This document shows, piece after piece, positions 47,364-56,886 of a stretch of DNA of 64,000 bases. The DNA is from Schumannella soli (GTDB lineage: Bacteria; Actinomycetota; Actinomycetes; Actinomycetales; Microbacteriaceae): positions 286,655 through 350,654 of the forward strand of contig NZ_VHQG01000002.1 in the NCBI RefSeq assembly GCF_006517435.1. Reading direction: 5' to 3'. Below the pieces are notes generated by a model, which saw nothing but the letters and a program-made list of their open reading frames with translations, made no database searches and was not told the origin of the DNA. Position 1 is the first letter of the stretch. The number at the start of each line of letters is the position of its first letter. The position numbers and the translations under genes were made by a program.

Positions 47364-49127
47364 CTACAGCCAGCTGCGCAGCCAGTAGTGCGAGTAGATG
47401 AAGTCGTGCGGCATCGGCAGGCCGATCCACATCGGGAACCAGTAGATGCTGAGCGCGATCGCGAGGATCAGGAAACCGCCCACGGTGGCGAGCCCGGTCA
47501 GCCGTCGGCTCGGCGGGTCGTTCCAGCGCCCCAGCAGATGGGCGAGCGCGACGGCCAGTCCGATCACGAGGAAGGGCTCGAAGACGATCGTGTAGAACTG
47601 GAAGACCGTGCGCTGAAGGTAGCCCATCCAGGGCAGATACCCGGCCGCGACGCCGACCAGCAGCACCCCGACGCCGTACTGGCGAGTGCGGATGAAGCGG
47701 TAGATCAGGAACACGAGCGCGGCCGTGCACGCCCACCAGATCAGCGGATTCGCGATCTCGGTGATCGCCGCGGCGCTCGCCCCGCCATCCGACTCCTGGT
47801 AGTACATGCTCGTCGGCCGCACCAGGAACAGCCAGGTCAGCGGGTTCGCCTGGTAGCTGTGCGGGGTGCTCTCTCCGACGTGGAAGCCGTACATCGACGC
47901 CTGGTAGTGGTACCAGTTCTGGAACGCGGTCGGCACCCAGGCGAGGCCGCCCGTCCAGGCGGTGCCGCCGCCGGACTCGGTCCAGTGCCGGTCGTAGCCG
48001 TCGTCGCTGAGGAACCAGCCGGTCCAGCTCGCCAGGTGCACGGCCGCGGCGAGCGGCACCAGCAGCAGGAAGCTCACCGGACCCTGAACGAGCACGGCGC
48101 TCGTCGGCCAGAACGCGATGCCGGCGCGGCGACGGTCGATCGCCTCCATGACGATCGACAGGATCGCGAAGATCGCGAGGAACCAGATGCCGCTCCACTT
48201 GACCGCGCTCGCCGCACCGAACGCGACGGCCGCGGCGAGCATCCACGGCCGCCACCAGATCGGCCTGCCCCAGTCGGTGTGCCGGTGGCCGAGCTCGCGC
48301 TGCACGACCCAGCGCTCGATGCGGCGCTTCGCCCAGGCGCGATCGAGCAGCATCGCGCCGACGCCGAGCAGGCAGAACAGGGCGAGGATGACGTCGAGCA
48401 GCGCCACGCGGCTCATCACGATCGCGTTGCCGTCGATCGCGAGCAGGCCGCCCGAGAGGGCCGTGATGATGCGCGACCGGAACAGCCCGTGCGCGATCGC
48501 CATCGTCAGCACGACGAGCAGGATGCCGACGATCGCGACGCTGATGCGCCAGCCGATCGCGTCCTGCACGCCGAAGACCATCATCCCGAGCGCGATGACC
48601 CACTTGCCGAGCGGCGGATGCGCCACGAAGCTCGCGGTGTCGGTGTAGACATCGGTGTCGCCGGCGAGGAACTTCGCGTCGTCGCCATCGGTCCAGCTGC
48701 CCTCGTAGCCGAGGTGCAGCTGGCTCCACGCGTCTTTGGCGTAGTAGGTCTCGTCGAAGACGAGCGCGTGCGGCGAGCTGAGGTTCACCAGCCGCGTCAC
48801 GATCGCGACGAGCAGCACGATCGCGGGCGCTCCCCAGGTCGCGAGACGGTGCCAGCGCGGGTCGAGGCGGCGCTGCTGCCACCACGCGTCGAGGCGGGTG
48901 CCGGGGCCGGCGGGCGTCGGTGTCGGCGGCAACCTCAGCGGTTCGTCGGGATAGCCGAGGGTGATGCGGGAGAACTCGGCGTCGGGGCTGTCGGCGCTGT
49001 CGGCGCCGGGCGTTCTGTTGGTGGCGTGGGTGCTGGGCGTGCCCTCGGCGCCCGGCCCGCTGTCCGCGCCGCTCGTGATCTCGGCGGATGCGGCGCGCGC
49101 GTCGGTCTCGTCGCGGGCGTCCGTCAC
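47364..49127 (-). CDS. pmt: Protein O-mannosyltransferase (GT39, Pmt)
   Basis: 587-aa polytopic membrane glycosyltransferase that adds mannose from polyprenyl-phosphate mannose to exported proteins. The N-terminal cytoplasmic leader (about 1-85) is Ala/Asp/Ser-rich. The catalytic Asp-Glu is in the first outer loop (ALVFDETYYAKDAW), followed by about ten helices and conserved W-rich loops (SWTGWFLS, NWYHYQASMYGFH). GTG 49127 with TACTCT just upstream is the chosen start; the longer frame overlaps the divergent gene. It sits beside rsmI, as in other Actinobacteria. Targets would be Ser/Thr-rich exported proteins. Confidence 0.9.
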   Translation of the reverse strand: MTDARDETDARAASAEITSGADSGPGAEGTPSTHATNRTPGADSADSPDAEFSRITLGYPDEPLRLPPTPTPAGPGTRLDAWWQQRRLDPRWHRLATWGAPAIVLLVAIVTRLVNLSSPHALVFDETYYAKDAWSQLHLGYEGSWTDGDDAKFLAGDTDVYTDTASFVAHPPLGKWVIALGMMVFGVQDAIGWRISVAIVGILLVVLTMAIAHGLFRSRIITALSGGLLAIDGNAIVMSRVALLDVILALFCLLGVGAMLLDRAWAKRRIERWVVQRELGHRHTDWGRPIWWRPWMLAAAVAFGAASAVKWSGIWFLAIFAILSIVMEAIDRRRAGIAFWPTSAVLVQGPVSFLLLVPLAAAVHLASWTGWFLSDDGYDRHWTESGGGTAWTGGLAWVPTAFQNWYHYQASMYGFHVGESTPHSYQANPLTWLFLVRPTSMYYQESDGGASAAAITEIANPLIWWACTAALVFLIYRFIRTRQYGVGVLLVGVAAGYLPWMGYLQRTVFQFYTIVFEPFLVIGLAVALAHLLGRWNDPPSRRLTGLATVGGFLILAIALSIYWFPMWIGLPMPHDFIYSHYWLRSWL

Positions 49128-49179
49128 CCCGACAGAGTAGCCGCGCCGAGCCCCGCCGAAGGCTGGGAGGATGGGCGGC

Positions 49180-49989
49180 GTGATCATCCTCGCGGCGACC
49201 CCGATCGGCAACCTCGGCGACGCGAGCCGCCGCCTGGTCGAGGCGCTCGAGAACGCGGAGACGATCGCCGCCGAGGACACGCGCACGGCCGTGCAGCTCA
49301 TGCGCGCGCTCGGCGTCGAGAACCGGCCGCGGCTGGCGGCGCTGCACGAGCACAACGAGGTCGAGCGCTCGGCCGAGCTCGTCGAGCACGCCCGCGAGAG
49401 CGACCTGCTGGTGCTGACGGATGCGGGCATGCCGGCGATCAGCGACCCCGGCTTCGCGATCGTGACCGCCGCGATCGCCGCCGACGTGACCGTGACGGCG
49501 CTGCCGGGGCCTTCGGCGGTGCTGACCGCGCTCGCGCTGAGCGGACTGCCGACCGACCGCTTCGCCTTCGAGGGCTTCCTGCCGCGCAAGGGCCGGGTCG
49601 CGGCGCTAACGCCGCTCGCGGGGGAGCAGCGCACGCTCGTCTTCTTCGAGTCGCCGCACCGCCTCGGCGCGTCGCTCGCCGACCTCGCGACCGCGTTCGG
49701 CGCCGAGCGTCCCGCCGCGGTCTGCCGTGAGCTGACGAAGCTGCACGAGGAGATCGCCCGCGGAACCCTCGCCGAGCTGGCCGAGCGGTTCGCCGAGGGG
49801 GCGCGCGGCGAGATCGTCGTCGTGGTCGGGGGAGCGGATCCCGTCGCCGCCGACCCGGAGAGCGCGGTGGATGAGGTGGTCGCCTTGGCCGCCGACGGCA
49901 TCCGGCTCAAGGACGCGGCCGCCCAGGTCGCCGCGGCGACGGGCCTCTCGCGCCGCGATCTCTACGAGGCCGCGCTGCGCCGACGCTGA
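49180..49989 (+). CDS. rsmI: 16S rRNA (cytidine-1402-2'-O)-methyltransferase
   Basis: 269-aa SAM-dependent methylase of the tetrapyrrole-methylase fold. VIILAATPIGNLGDASRR at the N-terminus, AEDTRTA, TDAGMPAISDPG and SGLPTDRFAFEGFLPRK are family hallmarks. GTG 49180 is preferred to ATG 49171 because GGGAGG then lies nine bases upstream and because family members start at this residue. It modifies the ribosomal decoding centre. It is divergent from pmt, with about 50 bases between the two starts. Confidence 0.93.
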   Translation: MIILAATPIGNLGDASRRLVEALENAETIAAEDTRTAVQLMRALGVENRPRLAALHEHNEVERSAELVEHARESDLLVLTDAGMPAISDPGFAIVTAAIAADVTVTALPGPSAVLTALALSGLPTDRFAFEGFLPRKGRVAALTPLAGEQRTLVFFESPHRLGASLADLATAFGAERPAAVCRELTKLHEEIARGTLAELAERFAEGARGEIVVVVGGADPVAADPESAVDEVVALAADGIRLKDAAAQVAAATGLSRRDLYEAALRRR

Positions 49990-50146
49990 CGTCGGGCCCC
50001 GGCGAAACCGTCGCCGTCGCTCCGAGTCGGCTGAGGGTGCGTTCCGCGTTCCAGCGCCGGTGCGGCTCGGAGGGGCAGAGTCGTGCCGACTCGAGGCGCG
50101 ACCGGCGCGGCCGGCACGCCGAAGCGACGACGAGCGGAGGACGACG

Positions 50147-51082
50147 ATGAAGGCAGTGCGTTTCGACCGGTACGGCGGCACCGAGGTTCTCGAGGTGCGC
50201 GAGGTCGCCGACGGCGTGCCCGGTTCCGGCCAGGTGAGCGTCAGCGTCGTGAGCGCCGGCATCAACCCTGGTGAGATCGCGATCCGCGAGGGCGCCTTCG
50301 CGAAGACCTGGCCGGCGGCGTTCCCCTCGGGGCAGGGCAGCGACTTCGCCGGCGTCGTCGAGATCGTCGGCGAGGGCGTGACGAGCGTGAAGGCCGGCGA
50401 CCACGTCATCGGCTTCGGCGACGATCGCAGCTCGCACGCCGAGCAGGTCGTGATCGGCGCCGACCGCGTCGTGCCCAAACCGGCGGCGCTCGACTGGGAT
50501 GTGGCGGGCTCCCTCTATGTGATCGGCACGACCGCCGAGGCCGCGCTGCGTGCGGTCGACCCGCAGGCGGGCGAGACGGTCGTCGTCGCCGGGGCGACGG
50601 GCGGCGTCGGCTACCTGCTCGCCCAGCTCGTGAAGGCCCGGGGCGCCCGGGTGATCGGCACCGCCGGTCCGGCGAACTTCGCGGCCCTCGAGGCGATCGG
50701 CGTCGAGCCGGTCGAGTACGGCGAGCGGCAGGAGGCCGACATCCGCGCGCTCGCTCCCGAGGGCGTCGACGCCTACCTCGACTGCTTCGGCTCGGGCAAC
50801 CTCGACATCGCCCTCGCGCTCGGCGTCGCGCCCGAGCGCATCAACACGATCATCGATTTCGCGAACGTCGAGCGCACCGGCGCGCACGGCGCGGGCATGT
50901 CGACCGTGAAGGACATCGCTCCCGTGCTGAGCGCGCTCGCCGAGCGGCTGGCTGCCGGCGAGCTGATCGTGCCGATCCGGCGCCGCTACCCGCTCGATCT
51001 CGTGCGCGAGGCCTACGACGAACTGGCCACCCGGCACGGCCTCGGCAAGATCGTGCTGCGCATCGCCCAGACGGACATCTGA
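50147..51082 (+). CDS. NADP-dependent zinc-less alcohol dehydrogenase/quinone oxidoreductase
   Basis: 311-aa medium-chain dehydrogenase/reductase without the zinc-ligand cysteines. The nucleotide-binding loop is GATGGVGYLLAQLVK, and the N-terminal MKAVRFDRYGG is typical of the QOR group. ATG 50147 has CGGAGG directly upstream. It could reduce quinones or enones with NADPH. Its position between rsmI and metG is probably independent of both; no regulatory element other than the ribosome site is visible in the 157 bases upstream. Confidence 0.9.
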   Translation: MKAVRFDRYGGTEVLEVREVADGVPGSGQVSVSVVSAGINPGEIAIREGAFAKTWPAAFPSGQGSDFAGVVEIVGEGVTSVKAGDHVIGFGDDRSSHAEQVVIGADRVVPKPAALDWDVAGSLYVIGTTAEAALRAVDPQAGETVVVAGATGGVGYLLAQLVKARGARVIGTAGPANFAALEAIGVEPVEYGERQEADIRALAPEGVDAYLDCFGSGNLDIALALGVAPERINTIIDFANVERTGAHGAGMSTVKDIAPVLSALAERLAAGELIVPIRRRYPLDLVREAYDELATRHGLGKIVLRIAQTDI

Positions 51083-51145
51083 GCAGGCGGCCACCGCATC
51101 CACCGCCGTCGGTAACGCGACGACCCGCTCACTAGACTGGCGCGC

Positions 51146-52771
51146 ATGCCTGCTCGCGACCCGTTCTACATCGCGACGCCGATCTTCTACGTCAACGACG
51201 TGCCGCACATCGGCCACGCGTACACCGAGGTCAGCGCCGACGCCCTCGCCCGATGGCACCGCCAGGGCGGCGACGACACCTGGCTGCTGACCGGCACCGA
51301 CGAGCACGGCGAGAAGATCCTGCGCACGGCCCGCGCCAACGGCGTCACCCCGAAGGAGTGGACCGACAAGCTCGTCGAGTCGGCATGGACGCCGCTGCTC
51401 GAGACGGTCGACATCGCCAACGACGACTTCATCCGCACCACCGACGAGCGTCACGAGGTCGCCGTCACCCGCTTCATCCAGAAGCTCTACGACGACGGCC
51501 ACATCTACGCGGGCGAATACGAGGGCTACTACTGCGTCGGCTGCGAGGAGTACAAGCAGAAGGACGACCTCGTCGAGGCGACCGAGGGCGAGTTCGCCGG
51601 GCAGCTGGTCTGCGCGATCCACTCGCGTCCGGTCGAGATCCTCAAGGAGAAGAACTACTTCTTCCGCATGAGCGCCTTCCAGGACCGCCTGCTGGCGCTC
51701 TACGAGCAGGCCGACTTCATCCAGCCCGAGAGCGTGCGCAACGAGATCGTGTCCTTCGTGCGCCAGGGCCTCAGCGACCTGAGCATCTCGCGGTCGAGTT
51801 TCGACTGGGGCATCCGCGTTCCGTGGGACGAGTCGCACGTCATCTACGTGTGGGTGGATGCGCTGCTCAACTACATCTCGGCGATCGGCTACGGCGCCGA
51901 GCCGGGCAGCGCCGAGAATGAGGAATTCGCGCGCCGCTGGCCGGCCGTGCAGCTCGTCGGCAAGGACATCGCCCGCTTCCACGCGGTCATCTGGCCCGCC
52001 ATGCTCATGGCCGCGGACCTGCCCGTGCCGAAGCGCGTCTTCGGCCACGGCTGGCTGCTCGTGGGCGGCGAGAAGATGTCGAAGTCGAAGCTGACCGGCA
52101 TCGCGCCGCACCAGATCACCGACACCTTCGGCTCGGACGCGTTCCGCTACTACTTCCTGCGCGCGATCACCTTCGGTCAGGACGGCTCGTTCAGCTGGGA
52201 GGACCTGTCGGCCCGCTACCAGGCGGAGCTCGCGAACGGCTTCGGCAACCTGGCGTCGCGCGTGACGGCGATGATCACCCGCTACCGCGACGGCCGCATC
52301 CCCGATGTGAGCACGGTCGAGCTGGCCGAGGCGGATGGCGCGATCCTCGCGACGATCGAGCGTGCCAACGCGGGCGCCGACACGGCGATCGACCGGCTCG
52401 CTCTCGGCGAGGCGCTGGCCGCGATCTGGGAGCTCGTCGACGAGCTCAACGGCTACATCACCGAGCAGGAGCCCTGGGCCCTGTCGAAGGACGAGGCGAA
52501 CGCCGAGCGACTGGATGCGGTGCTCGCGACCGCGGCGCGCGGCGTCGGCGCGCTGGCCGTGCTGCTGTCGCCCTTCACCCCGAAGGCGAGCGCGAAGCTG
52601 TGGGCGGCGCTCGGCGGCGAGGGCGCGGTGCAGGATGCGGATGTGCGCGACGCGGCGAACTGGCGCGGCAGCGGGCAGGTGACCCCGCTGGAGTCGCCGC
52701 TGTTCCCGCGCATCGAGGTCGAGGCGGCGTCGGCGCCCGGTGGCGCCGCGCGGGGTGTGCCGGCGGCATGA
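51146..52771 (+). CDS. metG: Methionyl-tRNA synthetase
   Basis: 541-aa class I synthetase. HIGH is at 21-24 and KMSKS at 310-314. A connective peptide with a partial zinc knuckle (CVGCEEYKQ) is present, and there is no C-terminal tRNA-binding EMAP domain, so it is the short form common in Actinobacteria. TAGACT lies 10 bases before ATG 51146, the window's typical short-leader promoter. It starts a coupled chain metG-tatD-ksgA: the tatD start overlaps its stop by four bases. Confidence 0.95.
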   Translation: MPARDPFYIATPIFYVNDVPHIGHAYTEVSADALARWHRQGGDDTWLLTGTDEHGEKILRTARANGVTPKEWTDKLVESAWTPLLETVDIANDDFIRTTDERHEVAVTRFIQKLYDDGHIYAGEYEGYYCVGCEEYKQKDDLVEATEGEFAGQLVCAIHSRPVEILKEKNYFFRMSAFQDRLLALYEQADFIQPESVRNEIVSFVRQGLSDLSISRSSFDWGIRVPWDESHVIYVWVDALLNYISAIGYGAEPGSAENEEFARRWPAVQLVGKDIARFHAVIWPAMLMAADLPVPKRVFGHGWLLVGGEKMSKSKLTGIAPHQITDTFGSDAFRYYFLRAITFGQDGSFSWEDLSARYQAELANGFGNLASRVTAMITRYRDGRIPDVSTVELAEADGAILATIERANAGADTAIDRLALGEALAAIWELVDELNGYITEQEPWALSKDEANAERLDAVLATAARGVGALAVLLSPFTPKASAKLWAALGGEGAVQDADVRDAANWRGSGQVTPLESPLFPRIEVEAASAPGGAARGVPAA

Positions 52772-53682
52772 GCGACTACCCGCCGCTTCCCGAGGCGCTC
52801 GTGGTGCCGGTCTACGACAACCACACGCACCTCGAGCCGTCGTTCGACCCCGAGCGGGTCGGCGACGACGGCGGGCTGGGCTACCTCGAGCAGCTGGATC
52901 GCGCGTCGAGCGTCGGCGTGCGCGGCGTCGTGCAGGTCGGCACCGATCTGGCGAGCTCGCGCTGGAGCGCCGAGGTCGCCGCGCGCGAGCCGCGCGTGCT
53001 CGCGGCCGTCGCGCTGCACCCGAACGACGCCGCCGAGCTGGCCGAGGCCGGGCAGCTCGACGAGCACCTCGCGGGCATCGCCGAGCTCGCATCGCAGCCT
53101 CGGGTGCGGGCGATCGGCGAGACCGGACTCGACTTCTTCCGCACGCCGTCGCCGGTCGGGCAGGATGCGCAGCGTCGCAGCTTCGAGGCGCACATCGCGC
53201 TCGCGAAGCAGCATGACCTGGCGCTGCAGATCCACGACCGCGACGCGCACGCCGAGGTCGTCGAGACCCTCGACCGGGTCGGGGCCCCCGAGCGGACGGT
53301 GTTCCACTGCTTCAGCGGCGACGCCGAGTTCGCGAAGCTCGTCGCCGACCGCGGCTGGTACCTCTCCTTCGCCGGCACCGTCACGTTCAAGAACGCGCAG
53401 AACCTGCGCGACGCGCTCGCCGTGATCCCGCGCAGCCGCATCCTCATCGAGACGGACGCGCCCTATCTGACGCCGACGCCGTTCCGCGGGCGGCCGAACA
53501 GCAGCTACCTGATCCCGCACACGCTGCGCTTCATGGCCGCCGAGCTCGGCACCGACGCCTCGATGCTCGCCGCGCAGATCTCGTCGAACACCGAGCTCGT
53601 CTACGGGCACTGGGATGACGTGCCGGTCGTGACGCCTCCCGGGCCGTTCGACGAGCACCCCGAGGGGACGACGGGCCCGTGA
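52768..53682 (+). CDS. tatD: TatD-family DNase
   Basis: 304-aa metal-dependent hydrolase with the DNHTHLE metal motif near the N-terminus, GETGLDFFR, a downstream H...HCFSGD and ETDAPYL, all TatD hallmarks. ATG 52768 overlaps the metG stop by four bases (ATGA), and its stop overlaps the next start in the same way. TatD has 3'-5' exonuclease activity and deacylase relatives; the exact role here is not shown. The operon context is ribosome and tRNA metabolism. Confidence 0.92.
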   Translation: MSDYPPLPEALVVPVYDNHTHLEPSFDPERVGDDGGLGYLEQLDRASSVGVRGVVQVGTDLASSRWSAEVAAREPRVLAAVALHPNDAAELAEAGQLDEHLAGIAELASQPRVRAIGETGLDFFRTPSPVGQDAQRRSFEAHIALAKQHDLALQIHDRDAHAEVVETLDRVGAPERTVFHCFSGDAEFAKLVADRGWYLSFAGTVTFKNAQNLRDALAVIPRSRILIETDAPYLTPTPFRGRPNSSYLIPHTLRFMAAELGTDASMLAAQISSNTELVYGHWDDVPVVTPPGPFDEHPEGTTGP

Positions 53683-54533
53683 GCGCGGCCGTGCAGCTGC
53701 TGGGGCCGGCCGAGATCCGCGATCTCGCCGACCTGCTCGACATCCAGCCGACGAAGAAGCTCGGCCAGAACTTCGTGCACGACGCGAACACGGTGCGCCG
53801 CATCGTGCGCGCCGCGAGCATCGAGGCGGGGGAGCAGGTGCTCGAGGTCGGGCCGGGGCTCGGCTCGCTCACGCTCGGCATCCTCGAGACCGGCGCGCCG
53901 CTCACCGCGGTCGAGATCGACAAGCGCCTCGCCGCGCAGCTGCCGCTGACCGTGCAGCAGCTCGCGCCCGACGCCGATCTGACCGTCGTGACCCAGGATG
54001 CGCTGCGCGTGACCGCGCTGCCCGCCGACCCGGCGCGGCTGGTCGCGAACCTGCCCTACAACGTGTCGGTGCCGGTGCTGCTGCACCTGCTCGAGCACTT
54101 CCCCAGCCTGCGCGGCGGTCTCGTCATGGTGCAGTCCGAGGTGGGGGAGCGGCTCGCCGCGAAGCCGGGCTCGAAGGTCTACGGATCGCCCTCGGTCAAG
54201 GCAGCCTGGTACGGCCGCTGGTTCACGGCGGGGCAGGTCAGCCGGCAGGTGTTCTGGCCGGTGCCGAACGTCGACTCGATCCTCGTCGGCTTCGAGGTGG
54301 GCGCGGCGCCCGGTACGGAGGAGGAGCGCGTGCGCACCTTCGCCCTGGTGGATGCGGCCTTCGGCCAGCGCCGCAAGATGCTGCGCCAGTCGCTGTCGGA
54401 GGTGCTCGGCAGCTCGGCCGCCGCGACGGCGGTGCTCGAGGCCGCCGACGTCGACCCGACCGCGCGCGGCGAGGCCCTCACGGTCGCCGACTTCCTGCGC
54501 GTCGCCCGCGCCTCCGCCTCGTCCGACGACTGA
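53679..54533 (+). CDS. ksgA: 16S rRNA dimethyladenosine transferase
   Basis: 284-aa SAM methyltransferase that dimethylates two adjacent adenosines in 16S rRNA during late 30S assembly. LGQNFVHD, VLEVGPGLGSLT (SAM binding) and NLPYNVSVP (catalytic) are complete. The start is GTG 53679, overlapping the tatD stop by four bases. It completes the metG-tatD-ksgA translationally coupled set and is followed by a CSD-DUF1294 gene 65 bases away, with ispE further downstream, a widespread actinobacterial order. Confidence 0.95.
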   Translation: MSAAVQLLGPAEIRDLADLLDIQPTKKLGQNFVHDANTVRRIVRAASIEAGEQVLEVGPGLGSLTLGILETGAPLTAVEIDKRLAAQLPLTVQQLAPDADLTVVTQDALRVTALPADPARLVANLPYNVSVPVLLHLLEHFPSLRGGLVMVQSEVGERLAAKPGSKVYGSPSVKAAWYGRWFTAGQVSRQVFWPVPNVDSILVGFEVGAAPGTEEERVRTFALVDAAFGQRRKMLRQSLSEVLGSSAAATAVLEAADVDPTARGEALTVADFLRVARASASSDD

Positions 54534-54598
54534 TCCACCCCGCCGCAGGCTGAGCCGTCCGTCAGGTCGGCCTCCTGCCGCGGGTTACGATCACAGGG

Positions 54599-55267
54599 AT
54601 GGCAACTCCGCAGGTCCGCGTCACCGGACGCCTCTCGACCTGGGATGACGCCCGCGGCTTCGGCTTCATCAGCCGCGCCTCCGGCCGCGACATCTTCGTG
54701 CACATCTCGGCCTTCCCGGCCGACGAGCACCGCCCCGAGATCGGCGACGAGCTGAGCTTCGTCGTCGAGCCGATGCCCGACGGGCGCAGCCGGGCCGCGT
54801 TCGTGCGCTTCTCGGGCGGCGCGCGTCCGCTGCCGACCGCGGGTCACGGTGTCGTCGAGCACTCCGGCCCGCGCGAGCGGCTGCGGCTGCGCATCGACTT
54901 CGCCGGGGTGCTGGCGATCCTCACCGTCGTCGCCTTCGTCGTGCTCGTCTTCGTCGTCAGCGTCGTCTTCGGGCTGCCGCCCTGGGTTCCGTCGCTGTAC
55001 ATCGCGGCGAGCATCGGCTGCTTCGTGATCTACGCGGTCGACAAGATCAGCGCCGTGCGCGGCCGCTGGCGGGTGCGCGAGTCGACGCTCATCCTGCTGG
55101 GGCTCGTCGGCGGCTGGCCGGGCGCGGTGATCGCGCAGCAGCTGTTCCGGCACAAGACCCGCAAGGCGGCGTTCCGCACCATGTTCTGGGTTAGCGTCGT
55201 GATCAACGTGGTGGTGTTCGCGATCCTGACGGCGAGCCCGCTCTCGCACCTGCTGACACCGGCCTGA
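54599..55267 (+). CDS. Cold-shock-domain/DUF1294 fusion membrane protein
   Basis: 222-aa two-part protein. Residues about 5-75 are a cold-shock domain (RGFGFISRASGRDIFVHISAF, the RNP-1/RNP-2 motifs). After a short linker there are four helices of the DUF1294 type (about 98-220), with the basic DKISAVRGRWRVRE loop. Such fusions place a nucleic-acid-binding domain on the membrane; the function is unknown. The only -10-like sequence is TACGAT about five bases before ATG 54599. It sits between ksgA and ispE but is probably a separate unit. Confidence 0.85.
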   Translation: MATPQVRVTGRLSTWDDARGFGFISRASGRDIFVHISAFPADEHRPEIGDELSFVVEPMPDGRSRAAFVRFSGGARPLPTAGHGVVEHSGPRERLRLRIDFAGVLAILTVVAFVVLVFVVSVVFGLPPWVPSLYIAASIGCFVIYAVDKISAVRGRWRVRESTLILLGLVGGWPGAVIAQQLFRHKTRKAAFRTMFWVSVVINVVVFAILTASPLSHLLTPA

Positions 55268-55277
55268 GGATCGGGGC

Positions 55278-55832
55278 ATGGGCAGCGTGGACGACGGCGA
55301 CCGCATCGCACCCGTCTCGGCGATGACCGGCGACTCGGCTGTGCGCACGGCGACCGGGCGCGCTCCCGAGGAGTGGTTCGCGCTGCTCGATGCCGCCGGC
55401 GCGGTCGGCTGGGGTCACACGCGCATCGCCCGCTGGCTCGCCGACGCGCACGGTGTCGACGGCTGGTGGGCTCAGGGCGTGACCGTCCGCTTCGAACAGG
55501 CCCGCGGGCTGCGGCACCCGGGGCAGAAGGCCGACGGCACCTTCGCCGCCACGGCCAGCCGCACCGTCGCTGACGCGGTCACGGCGCTCGAGGCGGTGAT
55601 CACCGCGACCGAGCGCGCGGTTGGAGTTGCTCCGCGGGTCCGGCGCGAGCATCCGATCCGGCCGAACGCCCGATGGACGCTCGAGGGCGGCGCCGGAGTG
55701 CTTGTCGCGGTCGAGCCGGCCGGCGCGAAGGCGCGGATCACCCTGACCTTCGACAAGCTCCCGGACGAGCAGGCTGCGGCGCTCGCGAAGACGCGCGCGA
55801 CGGGCATCCTCGAGGCGGCCCTGGCCACCTGA
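55278..55832 (+). CDS. DUF4287 domain protein
   Basis: 184-aa soluble protein. Residues about 28-75 form the DUF4287 segment (EEWFALLDAAGAVGWGHTRIARWL, WWAQGVTVRFEQARG), and a second, SRPBCC/START-like region follows with GAGVLVAVEPAGAKARITLTF and KLPDEQAAAL. ATG 55278 has GAGGATCGGGG upstream and lies 10 bases beyond the previous stop, so it may be in the same transcript. No catalytic residue is apparent. Similar two-part proteins are common in Actinobacteria with unknown roles. Confidence 0.78.
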   Translation: MGSVDDGDRIAPVSAMTGDSAVRTATGRAPEEWFALLDAAGAVGWGHTRIARWLADAHGVDGWWAQGVTVRFEQARGLRHPGQKADGTFAATASRTVADAVTALEAVITATERAVGVAPRVRREHPIRPNARWTLEGGAGVLVAVEPAGAKARITLTFDKLPDEQAAALAKTRATGILEAALAT

Positions 55833-55932
55833 GCGGCTCGCGTGCGAGTCGGGTTCCGACGCACGCACCAGCCCTGTGACGCCCGTAGACCGCATGGTCT
55901 GAGTCGCCCTCGGGCTTAAGTAGTGTTGTCGC

Positions 55933-56865
55933 ATGAGCCTGACCTCCTCGCCCGTGGTGCGGGCCAAGGCGCCGGGCAAGGTCAACGTCTTCCTGCGTGT
56001 CGGCGCGATCCAGGACGACGGATACCACGACGTCGCGATCGCGTATCAGGCCCTCTCGCTCAGCGAGGAGGTGCGGGTGCGTCACGCCGACGACTTCCGC
56101 GTGAGCGTGAGCGGCACGGTCGAGCTGGGACGGGTTCCCACCGACGAGAGCAACATCGCCGTGAAGGCCGCGAAGCTGCTCGCCGAGCACACCGGCTACA
56201 CGGGCGGCGTCGCGATCGACATCGACAAGCGCGTGCCGGTGACGGGCGGGATGGGCGGCGGCTCCGCCGACGCCGCCGCGACCCTCATCGCCTGCGACGC
56301 CCTCTGGGGCACCGACATCTCGCGCGACGACCTGTTCGCGCTGGCACGCCAGCTCGGCGCCGACGTGCCCTTCGCGCTCACCGGCGGAACCGCCATCGGA
56401 ACGGGCCGCGGCGACGAGCTCTCGCCGGCCCTCGCGAAGGGCGGCTACGAGTGGGTGCTCGCGCTCGCCGACTTCGGCCTGTCGACGCCCGCCGTCTACG
56501 CCGAGCTCGACCGGCACCGCGAGCAGCACGCCGGCGAGATCCGGCCCGCCGACCCGCGCCCGAGCGTCGACGCGGATGTGCTGCAGGCGCTGCGCGCCGG
56601 TGACCCGCACATGCTCGCGGAGGTGCTGCACAACGACTTGCAGGCCGCCGCGCTGCACCTCGAGCCTTCGCTCGGCCGGGTGCTCGAGCTGGGGGAGAGC
56701 AACGGCGCGCTCGCCGGCATCGTCTCCGGCTCCGGCCCGACCGTCGCGTTCCTCGCCGCCGATCGCGACTCCGCGCTCGAGCTGCAGGTCGCCCTGAGCG
56801 CGGCCCGGCTCAACGTCGTGCGCGCCTCGGGCCCGGTGCACGGCGCGCGCATCATCGGCGACTAG
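55933..56865 (+). CDS. ispE: 4-diphosphocytidyl-2-C-methyl-D-erythritol kinase
   Basis: 310-aa GHMP kinase of the MEP isoprenoid pathway. [14 protein letters not shown] at the N-terminus, the ATP loop [15 protein letters not shown] and the C-terminal SGSGPTVAF are complete. TAGTGT lies six bases before ATG 55933, suggesting a leaderless transcript. It is convergent with nothing; the next gene starts 15 bases later on the same strand and may share its transcript. No other MEP-pathway gene is in the window. Confidence 0.95.
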   Translation: MSLTSSPVVRAKAPGKVNVFLRVGAIQDDGYHDVAIAYQALSLSEEVRVRHADDFRVSVSGTVELGRVPTDESNIAVKAAKLLAEHTGYTGGVAIDIDKRVPVTGGMGGGSADAAATLIACDALWGTDISRDDLFALARQLGADVPFALTGGTAIGTGRGDELSPALAKGGYEWVLALADFGLSTPAVYAELDRHREQHAGEIRPADPRPSVDADVLQALRAGDPHMLAEVLHNDLQAAALHLEPSLGRVLELGESNGALAGIVSGSGPTVAFLAADRDSALELQVALSAARLNVVRASGPVHGARIIGD

Positions 56866-56886
56866 GCCGCGCGGACGGGGATGCGC

